A DNA stretch of 64,000 bases from NCBI GenBank assembly GCA_030268105.1, contig BSDZ01000079.1, forward strand, positions 2,237,501 to 2,301,500, in the 5' to 3' direction. Below are positions 1 to 10,099 of the stretch, piece after piece. This stretch comes from Volvox africanus (Eukaryota; Chlorophyta; Chlorophyceae; Chlamydomonadales; Volvocaceae). The notes under the pieces are model-generated. The model saw only the letters and a list, made by a program, of their open reading frames with translations, ran no database searches and had not been told where the DNA came from. The position numbers and the translations under genes were made by a program. The number at the start of each line of letters is the position of its first letter. Position 1 is the first letter of the stretch.

Positions 1-37
1 GCACATGGACCTGCACCTCCTGCAGAGCTACGTGCAG
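1..37 (+). CDS. possible 3' end of an exon cut by the window edge
   Basis: Bases 2-37 can be read as an open stretch (HMDLHLLQSYVQ) ending at CAG followed by GTATATG, which would be a usable splice donor. It is immediately followed by a TG/CG-rich simple repeat typical of introns here. The rest of the gene would lie outside the window on the left, so no function can be given. It could equally be chance. Confidence 0.2.
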
Positions 38-697
38 GTATATGCGTGTGTGTGTGTGCGCGCGCGCGGGCGTGTGTTGGCAAGGAGGAAGGTTTGTGGT
101 AGGTGATGCGAGGTATTAGAATGTATGTATATGTGCAGGGGTTTATGAATGTGTATGAGGATGGCGGCCTGTGCAATTGGGTAGGAGGTGACCCTATCTC
201 CAAGTGACCATATCACATATCCCCTATGGGATATGATCAGCTAGAGAAGTCAGGGGTGACCAGCGTCTTTGGGACTTGAGGGGCGGCGATGGCAGTTCTG
301 GGTGGGCACATGAGTAATAATTTAGTACCTCCACTATCTAGGACTTCCTAGCATTGCATGTGCAGTGTTAGTTCGCGTTTGCTTCTATCATCTGGTACTG
401 GTATAAACACCATCCATGGCTGGATCCTTGCTAGATCTCGGTTGGATCCTGGCTGGATTCTGGCTAATTTTCGGGACTTGCAATGGCTCTTTGCGTCACA
501 ACAACCTAAGGCCTCACATGGACTTAAAACGAATGATTGGCGCTACGGCGCTAGCAACTTTATACAGCTATAGAAGAGAAGCTTCGGCTACCTAGCCGCT
601 CCCCTTTGTTGCGTGTGGCCATCAGTGCCTCCAACCTGCCACGCCATGCCTTACATGCCCCCTATTATCATTTCGTCGCCCGGGTCGTGCGTAGACT
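38..697. other. non-coding stretch before first gene
   Basis: It starts with a (TG)n/(CG)n tract around 48-75. Near 410-460 is a short local repeat of the motif CTGGATCCT/TTGGATCCTGG. No convincing coding region or RNA gene is visible. It probably contains the 5' UTR and promoter of the gene starting at 698. Confidence 0.4.
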
Positions 698-2563
698 ATG
701 ATTCGCCAGTTACACCTCATCTCGCCGCCGTCGGCCAATGAGGCGGAACAACAGGGAGTGGCTGCGGAGCAGGATCGCGAGCAGGCCTCGGCCGGGGCGA
801 CCCATGGGGCGGCCGTCATTGAGATTGAAACCCAGGACCCATCATCATCGCTACATGACACAGATGCTTCTGCGGTCGAGATGACTGGGCCTGCGCCGCT
901 TTCTCCCCGGCGACAATTGTTGCAGGACCTTCCCACGACGGCACCCGGCATGTCTGGCGGCGGCGTTGGAGTCAGCAGCAGGGGTAATCCTGCACACAGC
1001 CTAGCTGATGGCGCGCATTCGCCCGGCTCAAATTCCAACTCGCATTCAGGAGAGGCCGGTGGTGCAGCGGTGCTCACAGCGGAGTGTGACATGTTTGAAC
1101 TTCCACCGCCAACCGCAGACCGCTACAGCCTGCTGCAGCGCTTCCCGCCGGAGCTGCTGCCGCAAGTCCTGGCTTTTTTGGAGCGGCAAATGCCCGGGGC
1201 AGTGGACCGCGCAAACTTGGTCGAATCGTCCTTGGCGGCGGCGGTGGCAGCGGCGGCAGCGGTGGGACGCTTGACAGCGGCACCGCCGCAGTTATCGTCA
1301 TCGCCGCTGGCTGTGCTTGCTACCGAGGGGCGCAACAAGAAGGCAGCGTCCAAAAAGGCGGCAGCGGCGGCGGCGGCGGCGCCAGCGGTGCCAGCCACTG
1401 CCATCCAAGATAGTAAGGACGCGCAGCTCCCACTGCATCCGCATCCGCCAGCGGAGGCTGCAGCGTCGGTTACAATAGTGGAATCGACTATTACATCTTC
1501 TGGCGGGCCAGTGTGGTGTGCTTTGGAGAGGGACTTTGAAGGAAAGGTAGTGGCGGCGCCGAGCGATGCAGGAGGTTATCCCGCTGGGACTCGCGGACCT
1601 CGGGGGGCCATTCCGCCGGACGATGCAAATGTATTAACTCCAAACGGCAAGACTGGATCTGTCGTGATTGACGTGGTTGAGGACGCGGCCAGTGGTATCA
1701 CTACAGACTCCCAGCCGCCTAGCAATGGAGCCGGCGCAGGGGGAACCGCCAGCAGCGGCAGAGGAGGCAGCAGTGGCGGCAGCCTTGGCTACGGCCACCA
1801 ATTTCGGCGGTTCCTTGACGTGGCGGACGTCCCCGTGCCGTTTGTAATGGGAGCAGTCCGGCGGCAGAGGATGTTTGAGGCAGCGGCGGCAGCCGTGGCG
1901 GAGGTCAGCGGCGGCGGCGGTGGTAGCGGTAGCCTGGATGCAAGTAACTGCGCACGATCGTACGTCTCGGAACTGAGCTTCGGCGGCTATCTCACTCCTT
2001 CACTGCACGGCGACTCCAGGGACGGAGAACCAAGGTCGCCTGGTGAGGACGAGCGTATGGCGCTGGACGAGTTCGATTTGGAGCAGTACGAACAGCAGCG
2101 CTTGGACGAGCAACAGCAGCTAGATGAGCAGGACGTGCTGTTGCTGGACGAGCCGTGTGTGGATGGTGGTGGTGCTGGTAGTCGCAGCAAGGCGTCCTTA
2201 TTAGCAGCGATGACTGGACGTAAGCCCACGGCTAGTAGCGATGGCGGAAAAAGCGGGGACGAACGAAGGTCCAGCAGCCCCCCTGATTTGGGGGCGGGGT
2301 TGCTGTTGGCTGCGAAGAAGGCGAAGGGACACGTGGATCGTCACGTGCTGGAATGTGAACCGCCTCCAGGAGAGCGCCCAGGCAGTAAATGCGTCGTTCC
2401 AGAGTCGACGGTCGTTGTGATGGATGCTTGGTGGAGGCGGATAGGTTACGAATTTGGAGGAGCGGGGAACGGCAGCAACAGTGAGTCAGTTCCCGACGAG
2501 GCCGACAGAGAGGGAGTGGCGTCCATGCACGATTCACCTCCTCTGTCACCTTCCGCGATGTAG
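698..2563 (+). CDS. hypothetical low-complexity Ala/Gly/Ser-rich protein, 621 aa
   Basis: A single uninterrupted frame of 621 codons starts at ATG 698 and stops with TAG. The product is not recognised. It is rich in Ala, Gly, Ser and Gln, with alanine runs near residues 185-190 and 220-235 and a Gln/Asp/Leu-rich segment around residue 465. The only ordered-looking segment is near residues 140-170 (SLLQRFPPELLPQVLAFLER), which faintly resembles the first helices of an F-box, but the rest of an F-box is not evident. Such homopolymer-rich proteins are typical of chlorophycean nuclear genomes. The length and the lack of stops support a real gene or a long last exon; an upstream exon cannot be excluded. 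Confidence 0.55.
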   Translation: MIRQLHLISPPSANEAEQQGVAAEQDREQASAGATHGAAVIEIETQDPSSSLHDTDASAVEMTGPAPLSPRRQLLQDLPTTAPGMSGGGVGVSSRGNPAHSLADGAHSPGSNSNSHSGEAGGAAVLTAECDMFELPPPTADRYSLLQRFPPELLPQVLAFLERQMPGAVDRANLVESSLAAAVAAAAAVGRLTAAPPQLSSSPLAVLATEGRNKKAASKKAAAAAAAAPAVPATAIQDSKDAQLPLHPHPPAEAAASVTIVESTITSSGGPVWCALERDFEGKVVAAPSDAGGYPAGTRGPRGAIPPDDANVLTPNGKTGSVVIDVVEDAASGITTDSQPPSNGAGAGGTASSGRGGSSGGSLGYGHQFRRFLDVADVPVPFVMGAVRRQRMFEAAAAAVAEVSGGGGGSGSLDASNCARSYVSELSFGGYLTPSLHGDSRDGEPRSPGEDERMALDEFDLEQYEQQRLDEQQQLDEQDVLLLDEPCVDGGGAGSRSKASLLAAMTGRKPTASSDGGKSGDERRSSSPPDLGAGLLLAAKKAKGHVDRHVLECEPPPGERPGSKCVVPESTVVVMDAWWRRIGYEFGGAGNGSNSESVPDEADREGVASMHDSPPLSPSAM

Positions 2564-2783
2564 GCAAGCTTGGATTTGATAATTTTGGTGGTAGTTCCCG
2601 TTCCCAACATGCCCGAGTTTCTTAATTGTCGTACTTGACGGGCACACTAGGACCGGGAAGCAGTTTTTATCGTCTAACATTAGTAATATGAATTGAAATT
2701 TATTAATTTGCTACACAAGGATTATTGATGCTTCGCAAGGCCTCGGTCAACAAGACGGTTGACCTTACTGAGACACTACGAAA

Positions 2784-5700
2784 ATGCCTTCCGATGCAAG
2801 CGGCATTGTTAGTTATAATGTAGGTGGTCAAACGTTTACTACTTTGAAGGAAACACTTCTTAAAGAGGCAAATTCGCGACTGGCGTTGATAGCGCGAGGC
2901 CTGCTAGCAGCAGTTCGCGATCCTGTAAGCGGAGCATTTATTTTAGACCGGGATCCAAAATACTTCCATCTAATCTTGAACTGGCTTCGAGACGGTTGGT
3001 GTTCACTACCTCGGTCCCCTGAGGCTCGACGCGAGCTCTTACAGGAAGTACGCTATTACCAGGCAAGTAAGCCGCGTTGTCAGAATACACGGTGATGGGG
3101 GATTTAATTTTGCACGGACCGCTGTTAACTTACGGAGCTATGTCGCGGCGCAGCTGACCACGTTCGAAGCTTGGTTGCGTACCCAAGAATATTTATCTGA
3201 AGCGGGAGCGCGTTCAGATGTGTTGACACTGGAGGTGAGAACTTCGATGTCCCTCTGATTTGCTCATATATTTATAACGAAAGGCAGCGTTACACACCCC
3301 GTGCACTGGAGGATGGGGATGGCCGGGGATATGCAGCGTGCTCCCGACCTACGGGGCTCACTGCAGGCCTGTGTGAGAATATTATTATATCTAATGATTA
3401 AATACCATGATTTGTATGGAATCAGTTTCAGCCGCAGTCCGCATTGCGGGAACGGAATGAACGAACTGGAGTCCCAGGGGAGTTAGCCGGGGGGCCAAGT
3501 ACTGAGGAGCTTACGTTGCACGGCCCATTTTGGCAAACAGTAAAAATTATCCAAACGATCATCTTATAGCCGTTTTGCATTTGTCCTGCTTTCGTTCAGA
3601 CCCCTCCCATGTGGTCACAAAGTGGCTCTGTCTGTTGGATTCTTGCTGTTTCTGGTTCGGCCTTGATTAAGATGATCTATTGCAACGCAAGCGCATATGA
3701 GCACCAGCTCTTCCATCCCCATGTCATGTGGTGAGCTCTCCCTTGTCACGCAATGATTGAAATCTCTGATCACAGAGTCCCCGGACCCGGTCAGCGCACC
3801 ACTTCACACACCAGCTGGCGCAGGGCCCCGCAGCCCCAAATCCGGTCTACAACAATCATACCCCATATCCGAATTACAGCTCGCCCACGTCAGCGGCGCC
3901 AGGCCCCTCCTCGCCGCGTCACGGGGCGGTTGGAGCGCCGATGTCGACTAGCAGGGGCTCACCAGCTATTGCGTGGCTGAGCAGCGGCCCTCCTGCACCT
4001 GTCATGTCGCCGTTGCTGACATCATCACATCTGTACCCGAACAACGTACGTCCTGTATCCCCTGCGCGAGGCGCCCTAGGATACAGTGCTCCAGTTGCTG
4101 GCATCAGCGGCAATGGCCATGGCAACGGCGGTGTTACGGGGCCCCCCGGAAGCGCAATTTTAGCTCTGCGTGAGGCCTTCCTGGCAGCGACGGCGCCGCA
4201 ACGTCCAGCGCCGCATGTGGCTCCATATAGTCTATCAGTGGCGGTATGTCTGGTTCAGGAGAGTGGGGAAAGGAAGGGTTGACATTGCGGGCATGGTCAA
4301 AGTTGCTGCGATTCGGCCCGCTGTGTGTTTGGGAGGAATGAGTTCTGAATAGCTGTCTGCAAGTGTGCAGTACCGATTACCCTGTAGGGGAAAAGGTATA
4401 TTTGTTGCATCACCTCTTGCAGCACTACAGGATGTACCTTCCATGGGTTTCCCAAAAACCATTTACGTGCGTGCGTTGTCTTCAAAGTTCCCCAACGTCC
4501 CGTGATCTCATCCCAATTCGCCATCCCGCCCTCTGGCCTTGTTTGTGCTCGGGAGTTAGGCCGACGGCTCAAACAGTTGGACCAGCAAATATCTTAAGGG
4601 CAACGAGCAGCTACGGGAGCTGGTGAACACGCTGCTGGAGCTGGCCTTCCTGGCGCCTCATAGGTGGGCATTCGGCAGGGCGGGAGATACCCAACGATAC
4701 TGCGGTCGGGGCTTGAGGGGCTATACCCCTACACGTCATAGGCAGGAAACGGCGGCAAACCCGCTAATTGGCGGCAAACCCTCTGTACTAGGAAGGGCGG
4801 AGGATTGGGCCGAGGTAAGGAAAATCGCGTGCTACGGTCAGGAACCTCAGCGGGAGCAGAAAATAAGCGTGGTTTGTGGCGGTATTTGCGCACTTGTTTC
4901 GCGGTGATTGGCTTCATCATCAATCTATTGGCACATATGGAGGCGAGGGCGCCCTTGTGAAGGTGCAGGAGGAGGCATCTACCCGCGTTAAGACCAGCTT
5001 CGGAGCTAGCTGATTGCACCTGTGTCATTGTACGCTGTAAGAGTGATACTGCCTGGGTTCACTGCACTCCGGCGGCGCAGCCATTGAAAGCTCCTGGACA
5101 GGTGATGCCGTATGCAGACGCTGAACTAGCTATCCTTGCTTAGTGCTGTTTCAATTACCATTTCCCTCGTAATCGCCTCCGCGGGGTTAGGCCCGATTGG
5201 GGTTAATTGGTTCGAGCGCCAATTCCCCGACCGCAGGGTCCTAAACGGCGGCAAAGTGCACCTGAGCATCAACGTGGCGTGCGGTCACGGCTCTGAGACG
5301 AGCCTGGTGTCTTCAAGAGACGATTACCTGCGAACAAAGCTGCTGGTACGTGGCCTTGTGCGCGCGCGAGATAGACGGAGATGTGGCGAGGCGAATGGAT
5401 TTTCTAGGGTTTCTGGATTTTTTCCGCAGTATGGGCCGCTGGCTTTGGCATCGGCCCGGCTTATACCTTCTGTGCTACTGGCGCATATAGCTGATCGGGT
5501 TAGCAGAGCTAGAATCTGCGACTTGATTGAATGTGTTGCTTCTGACGCTGATTTGATTCACGATTGGCTGGATCATCAAAAGTCTCTTTGGCAGGAAGTC
5601 CGAGACATGGGCATAGCAAGAAGCATCCCAAGGGACTGTCAGAAGCGAGGTCCCTGCTTGGAAGGGAAGGCCTCAGCCGCATGTTGATTTTCGGTTCCCT

Positions 5701-6241
5701 TGCCACATGCGTGCTAGGAGCTGCGGGTCAGAGGCGCGCCAGGATGGTCTTTCGAGCTCATCCTACGGCCCAGCAGCGAAATCGTGCTATGGGACAAGTA
5801 CGGCGGCATGGCGGCGTCCGTGCAGGTAGGCTGGAATAGAGCCGCGCCGCCTGGCCCTAAAAGCGCAGCTTGGTCGGGCTAGTCAAGGTTCAGATTCTAT
5901 GCCCAGGTGGTACCTGCCCATGCCAACTAGGAAACGCGAAGGATAGGGTAGGATTATGCGGGCTGAACGGGGAGTGGTTCACTCCATGACCGCCATTTGC
6001 TCCTGAGGCAGCAGCAGGGCCGTCGTATATGTTATCCGGCTCTCTTTCAACCCTGCTGACACCCATCTCCCGTTGCTGCCCCTCACTGAACACCTGTGGT
6101 TCGCAGGATAATTGGTTCGTGTTGGGGGCAATCCTAAAAGACCAATTCGGTATTGTGATGGAGGAGGACGCCAGCGCACGACCCTCCTGCATAGCCTGCC
6201 GCCGGACCTGCCTCTCAATTGCCCTCAGAAAGATATATTGA
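2784..6241 (+). CDS. KCTD-like BTB/T1 domain protein, seven exons, about 401 aa
   Basis: Proposed exons are 2784-3062, 3154-3234, 3776-4243, 4599-4663, 5237-5345, 5757-5825 and 6107-6241; all phases agree (402 codons with stop). Residues 9-93 carry the hallmarks of the potassium-channel tetramerisation (T1) class of BTB domain: YNVGGQTF, then FILDRDPKYFHLILNWLRDG. Proteins of this class usually oligomerise and often act as cullin-3 adaptors. Residues about 121-276 are Pro/Ser/Gly-rich and look disordered. The C-terminal part (VLNGGKVHLSINVACGHGSE ... EIVLWDKYGGMAASV) looks globular but I do not recognise it. The first intron has a GC donor (CAG/GCAAGT). The T1 domain is certain. Exon 4 and the last two acceptors are less so, and a further exon near 6380-6461 is possible. 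Confidence 0.65.
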
Positions 6242-7789
6242 TTGCACGTCCGCAGTGTCCGCACCTCCAGAGCTGTACAGGCTGCCTGTACAGGCTGCCG
6301 TGCCAGCCACGTCGTCATCATCGCCCATTGCCCCTTTGCTTCGACGAATTGCATTGACCAAACGATATAACTGCCGCAGGCCGTGCCGAAGGCATGGGGT
6401 CTGGCGTGCGTGTAGAAGAGCTTGTCAAGAGATTAGCAGAGAATTCTGCAGGAAAACGACTGGTAACAAGCACCAGACGCCGGGAAGAAGCTGCGTGTAC
6501 CCGTGAAAAGGAGCGAGTACGCACCTGCTCTGTGGTTCTCGAGGTCCTCCTCGGAGGTGCTGTTCATCACTGGCTGCACATTTGCAGTGTGCACTGCACC
6601 GCCAAGGAGCGGTGAAGCATTTGGTTGACGACGTGGGAGATGGGTGTCAAATTTGGGCTCCCACATGATTCTTGCGTTTGACATCAGCGACGGCCATATC
6701 CGTCCCGAGTGCATTGAAGTAACGGTACTGTACAAGTAACTTTGGGTCATTGGGATCATTCATCGTTTATTACTTTGTTTTAATTTAGTGGTACTTTATG
6801 TTATACGGTGGACTTACTTGCACGTAAGCGAATACGTGCCCAATTTCACAACGCATGTGGCATGGTAAAGTTTAAATTGCGCGTATACCGAGACCTAGGC
6901 ATCACGGCTTTGTCTGTCGGGCAGGGCGTCGCAATAACAACCCCGGTTTTGTGCAAATTAAAATGTGGTGCGAACTTACAGACGCGGCTCGGTCCATTCG
7001 GTGTCATTTTGTTGCAAATAGCAGGATTCAAATCGGAACTTTTCCATGCTTCCCAAGAAACGAACGCGGATCATGATGCAAAATATATAAATATATAAAT
7101 CACATAGGGAATTCTGGGATGGAAGTCATGATCGGATGAAGGTGCGACGAAAACCATCTCACGGTGCCTGCAGGGTTGATGGGAGCTTGCGGCTGTATAC
7201 AACTGCCTAGCGTGCTTGAAGCAAGTAACCAATTAACGTGATGTCCAGCAGGCTTGTTGCGGTATGGAGACTGTGGCATCCTGCATAAACCCCCATCCAA
7301 GGTATCGGTATGCTTACATACACGCAATGACCACATAACCACAATATTCACCGTCGTCCGAAAAGTCGATGCTCTTGACATGCTTTTCCCGCGCACTGTC
7401 AGTGCCGTGACTTAGACCACAAGTCGCCTCGCACTGTGAACCCGTTCTGTGTCCCAAGGGTTCTGTACTTCAGTTGGCACACTGATGGCCATTTGCCATG
7501 TCCAGTGGCGCCGCAAACGCTCCACTCGATGGCAACGCGCAGCTATTAGTGTGCTGTGCCGCCCCAGATCTGCGCCTCCTACGCCACCTACCTGTACTGC
7601 CCTCCGCCGCAGCTCTTCGCCAATCCTTTGAGCTTCTGTTTGGGGGCCTTTCATCCTGCCCATTCTCCGCAGTTCAGTGGTCTTTGTGGGTACGCGCATG
7701 CGACGTAGATGCGCCCGACCCCACGCGTCCCAGATGTAACGGAACTTCGTGAATGAAGCGCAGCAGGCTCTGGCGGTATCTATCTGCCC
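6242..7789. other. intergenic region with no supported gene
   Basis: This probably holds the 3' UTRs of the convergent T1-domain gene and the chloroplast membrane protein gene. A short exon-like open piece at about 6380-6461 (AEGMGSGVRVEELVKRLAEN, followed by GTAACA) could be an extra exon of the T1-domain gene. Small open frames at 6808-7098 and 7412-7752 show no recognisable sequence. Confidence 0.3.
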
Positions 7790-8548
7790 TCACAGGTAGC
7801 CGTCCAGCTTGTCCTGCCGCTCCGCCTCCTCGTTGAAGCCATTCACGCCTTTGACGAACAAGATGCCTAGAGCAAAAGGGAGGACGACATGGATGGTGAT
7901 AATTACCGGGACCGACGGCACACACGAGGGCACAACGACGGACCCCGTACAGGCAGTACATTTATAGCACAGCAAGGTCCTCGCCATGCAGCTAGTGAAT
8001 CTACATAAGACAAGACTCTTGGCCACGCGCTAACGATGTGATCTTACCAGCAGTTGGGAACCCGGTAACTGCGAAGAAGAGTAGGATAGGTGCCCAAAGA
8101 GGGTTGTCGGGCGGCAAAACGCCGAAGATCGGATTGCGGTCCACGAATTCGAATATGGACCCAACTGCTGCAATTGCTGTAAATATCGAGAATAGAAGGT
8201 ATAATGGCCACGGGAGCCCTGAGGCTCCCTGCTGGGCTTGGAGTTCGCGCTCCTTCTCCCGTCGAATCCAAGGCGGAAGCTCCTCATCCTTAGTGGCCTA
8301 CCAGAGGGAAATGCCACTGCAGATGAAGGTTTTGGAAACAAAGCGTCTATGTGACAAAGGCGCGTCGTTGTAAAAATTCGCACCGGCTTAGGAGGCGACT
8401 GCTGTTCCGGCTCAACTCGTGCGATGACGCTGAGCTGTTTGCATGGAAAAATAGTTACGCGCTTCCCTATAGCTAATGGTGCAATTGATGTATTCATTGC
8501 TGATTTGCTCAGGCAGCAGTGCCTGCTTGCAGTGACGACTCGCAGCAT
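7790..8548 (-). CDS. conserved-looking chloroplast two-helix membrane protein, 163 aa
   Basis: On the minus strand the exons are 8548-8384, 8297-8048 and 7866-7790, phases 0 and 1, giving 164 codons including stop. Residues 1 to about 50 are Arg/Ser/Ala-rich without early acidic residues and look like a chloroplast transit peptide. Then follow a charged stretch (DEELPPWIRREKERELQAQQ), a first hydrophobic helix (WPLYLLFSIFTAIAAVGSIF), a loop (EFVDRNPIFGVLPPDNPLW), a second hydrophobic helix (APILLFFAVTGFPTAGILFV) and a short polar tail (GVNGFNEEAERQDKLDGYL). I do not recognise the family. The order of elements suggests a thylakoid or envelope protein. It is divergent from ELIP with only 367 bases between the two start codons, so the pair may be co-regulated by light. 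The gene model is strong; the function is unknown. Confidence 0.82.
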
Positions 8549-8915
8549 TTTATGTGACCCGGCACGCAGTCAATATTAAACGATGTGCGTAAACATACAG
8601 TACCGCGATCGCAGGTTGGGGCTTTCGTTGTTTTAAATAAAAAAGTGTGTACGGCATCGCTAGGTTCTGCCCTTTCATTCTCTCATGGGGCTAGGACGCA
8701 ACCTGTGCCAAATATATTATTATAAAATTCACTTATTATTGCTGCGCTTAACCTTAATGCAAGGATATTCATTAGTCGTTAATCTGCGACGTGCACCACT
8801 CGCAACACCTGTGTTCAGCCATTTAGGAGAAGGCCTAATTTTTCGCAAGGTTTATCCGATTGACATCTGTTAATTATCTTAATAACGTATACAGCTTGCA
8901 GCAAACGACGTCAAG
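8549..8915. promoter_or_regulatory. shared upstream region of the membrane protein and ELIP genes
   Basis: These 367 bases separate two divergently transcribed, plastid-targeted genes. An AT-rich stretch TTTTAAATAAAAAAG (8630-8645) could act as a TATA-like element toward ELIP. An ACGACGTCA motif (ACGT core) lies at about 8905-8913, next to the ELIP ATG. Bidirectional light control is an inference; no promoter has been demonstrated. Confidence 0.35.
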
Positions 8916-10099
8916 ATGCAAAGCGTGTCAGGTTGTCATCTGCAAGCAAGCCTTCAGCAATACCAAAACACAAAACAAGGCCGATCTTTGTCGGTTAAAA
9001 GAGAATATCACCGCCAACTTAATCGTCTTGTGCCCCGTGCTTCGTCCACCACAAATGGTACAACACCAACTACACCCTCAACATCCACAAGAAGAGACTA
9101 CAGTGTCAGCCTCTTTGGTAAGCGCAATCTTTGGAACTTAAGGAATATGGAAAACTTTATCCGCTAACTACTCCAGTTCCTTCAAAAGCACGCTGTCATG
9201 TGTGCCGTAACCCACTCACTTGCGGCCGCTGTCCTCCTCTCTACAATCCCCACCCTGCAGATGCCTTGAAGTTCAATGGACCTGCCCCCGAGCTTATTAA
9301 TGGACGGCTTGCGATGGTTGGACTGATAGCAGGCGCTTGGGAGGAGGCTCACTCAGGGCTGACACTGGCTCAGCAGGCTGAACAGTTGCCGCTGTCGGAG
9401 CTACTGCTGCTGGCCCTGTGGGTGTACGCGTCTCTGGTGCCCATATTGAAAGGAGCTAAGATGGAGGCGTTCGGTAAGGAGGGAGAACTGTAGGGGTTGA
9501 ACCCAGGTTTACCTTGTTGCCTGAGGAGCTAGCCGTATGTTAGGACGGGCAGCGGGGCAAGCAAGAAAGTTTATTGGATTCACACACGGCATAGAATTCA
9601 CGCACTTGCAGGTTCGCCTGAAAGACTTCATCGCTGGAATGTAAGGTTAGGGCTTCAATGTCATTGGGTTGTGGCCATGGCTAAATAATTGGGCGGGTTC
9701 TGCAACAACTTACTCGTGATTTGCGCTACGGAGCCGAACCGAACACATAGTGGTGACGATGCATTTTTGTACGAGCAGATTGTTATGTAAGTTTCAACAG
9801 CGAATAAAGCTGGGAGCGATCCACATTTGTAAACGGCCAGGATTGTGACGGGTTCGCGAAGGACTTGCAATTCACGGTTGTCTCCATTCAGCCTTGCGCC
9901 TCCCCGGACCGAGCAGCAAGAAGCGCATTTCGCCGATGTGGAGGTCCTGCTCTCAGGTTGCTTCCCGAATTTTCCCTGCCTTCCTGCCCAAGTAGGCTGG
10001 TTCACCCCGCGTGCTGAGATTACCAATGGGCGGGCCGCCATGTTGGGCATCGCGGTGCTGCTGCTCCTAGAGGACAAGGCCGGCGTGCCGTTCTTCTAA
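8916..10099 (+). CDS. ELIP: early light-induced protein (ELIP), 172 aa
   Basis: Exons 8916-9117, 9261-9473 and 9996-10099 join in phase to 173 codons including stop. ELIPs are three-helix thylakoid proteins of the chlorophyll a/b-binding superfamily that accumulate under high light and bind pigments for photoprotection. Residues 1 to about 65 form a Ser/Thr/Arg/Gln-rich transit peptide. Helix I carries the chlorophyll-binding signature ELINGRLAM (residues 78-86). Helix II is the hydrophobic LPLSELLLLALWVYASLVPI. Helix III carries EITNGRAAM (146-154), preceded by FTPRA, the usual lead-in of ELIP helix III. The protein ends GVPFF. The intron positions split helix II from helix III. The second start candidate, at 8860, is in the wrong frame, which is why ATG 8916 was chosen. 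Identification is secure; expression control is inferred only from the family. Confidence 0.95.

Noticed and set aside
5044..5101. Possible extra exon of the T1-domain gene
   Set aside because: Exons 4 and 6 of that gene join in phase without it, and its acceptor is weak.
6394..6615. 73-codon frame after the T1-domain gene
   Set aside because: Only a short part looks exon-like, and its donor (GTAACA) is poor; it was not included in the gene model.
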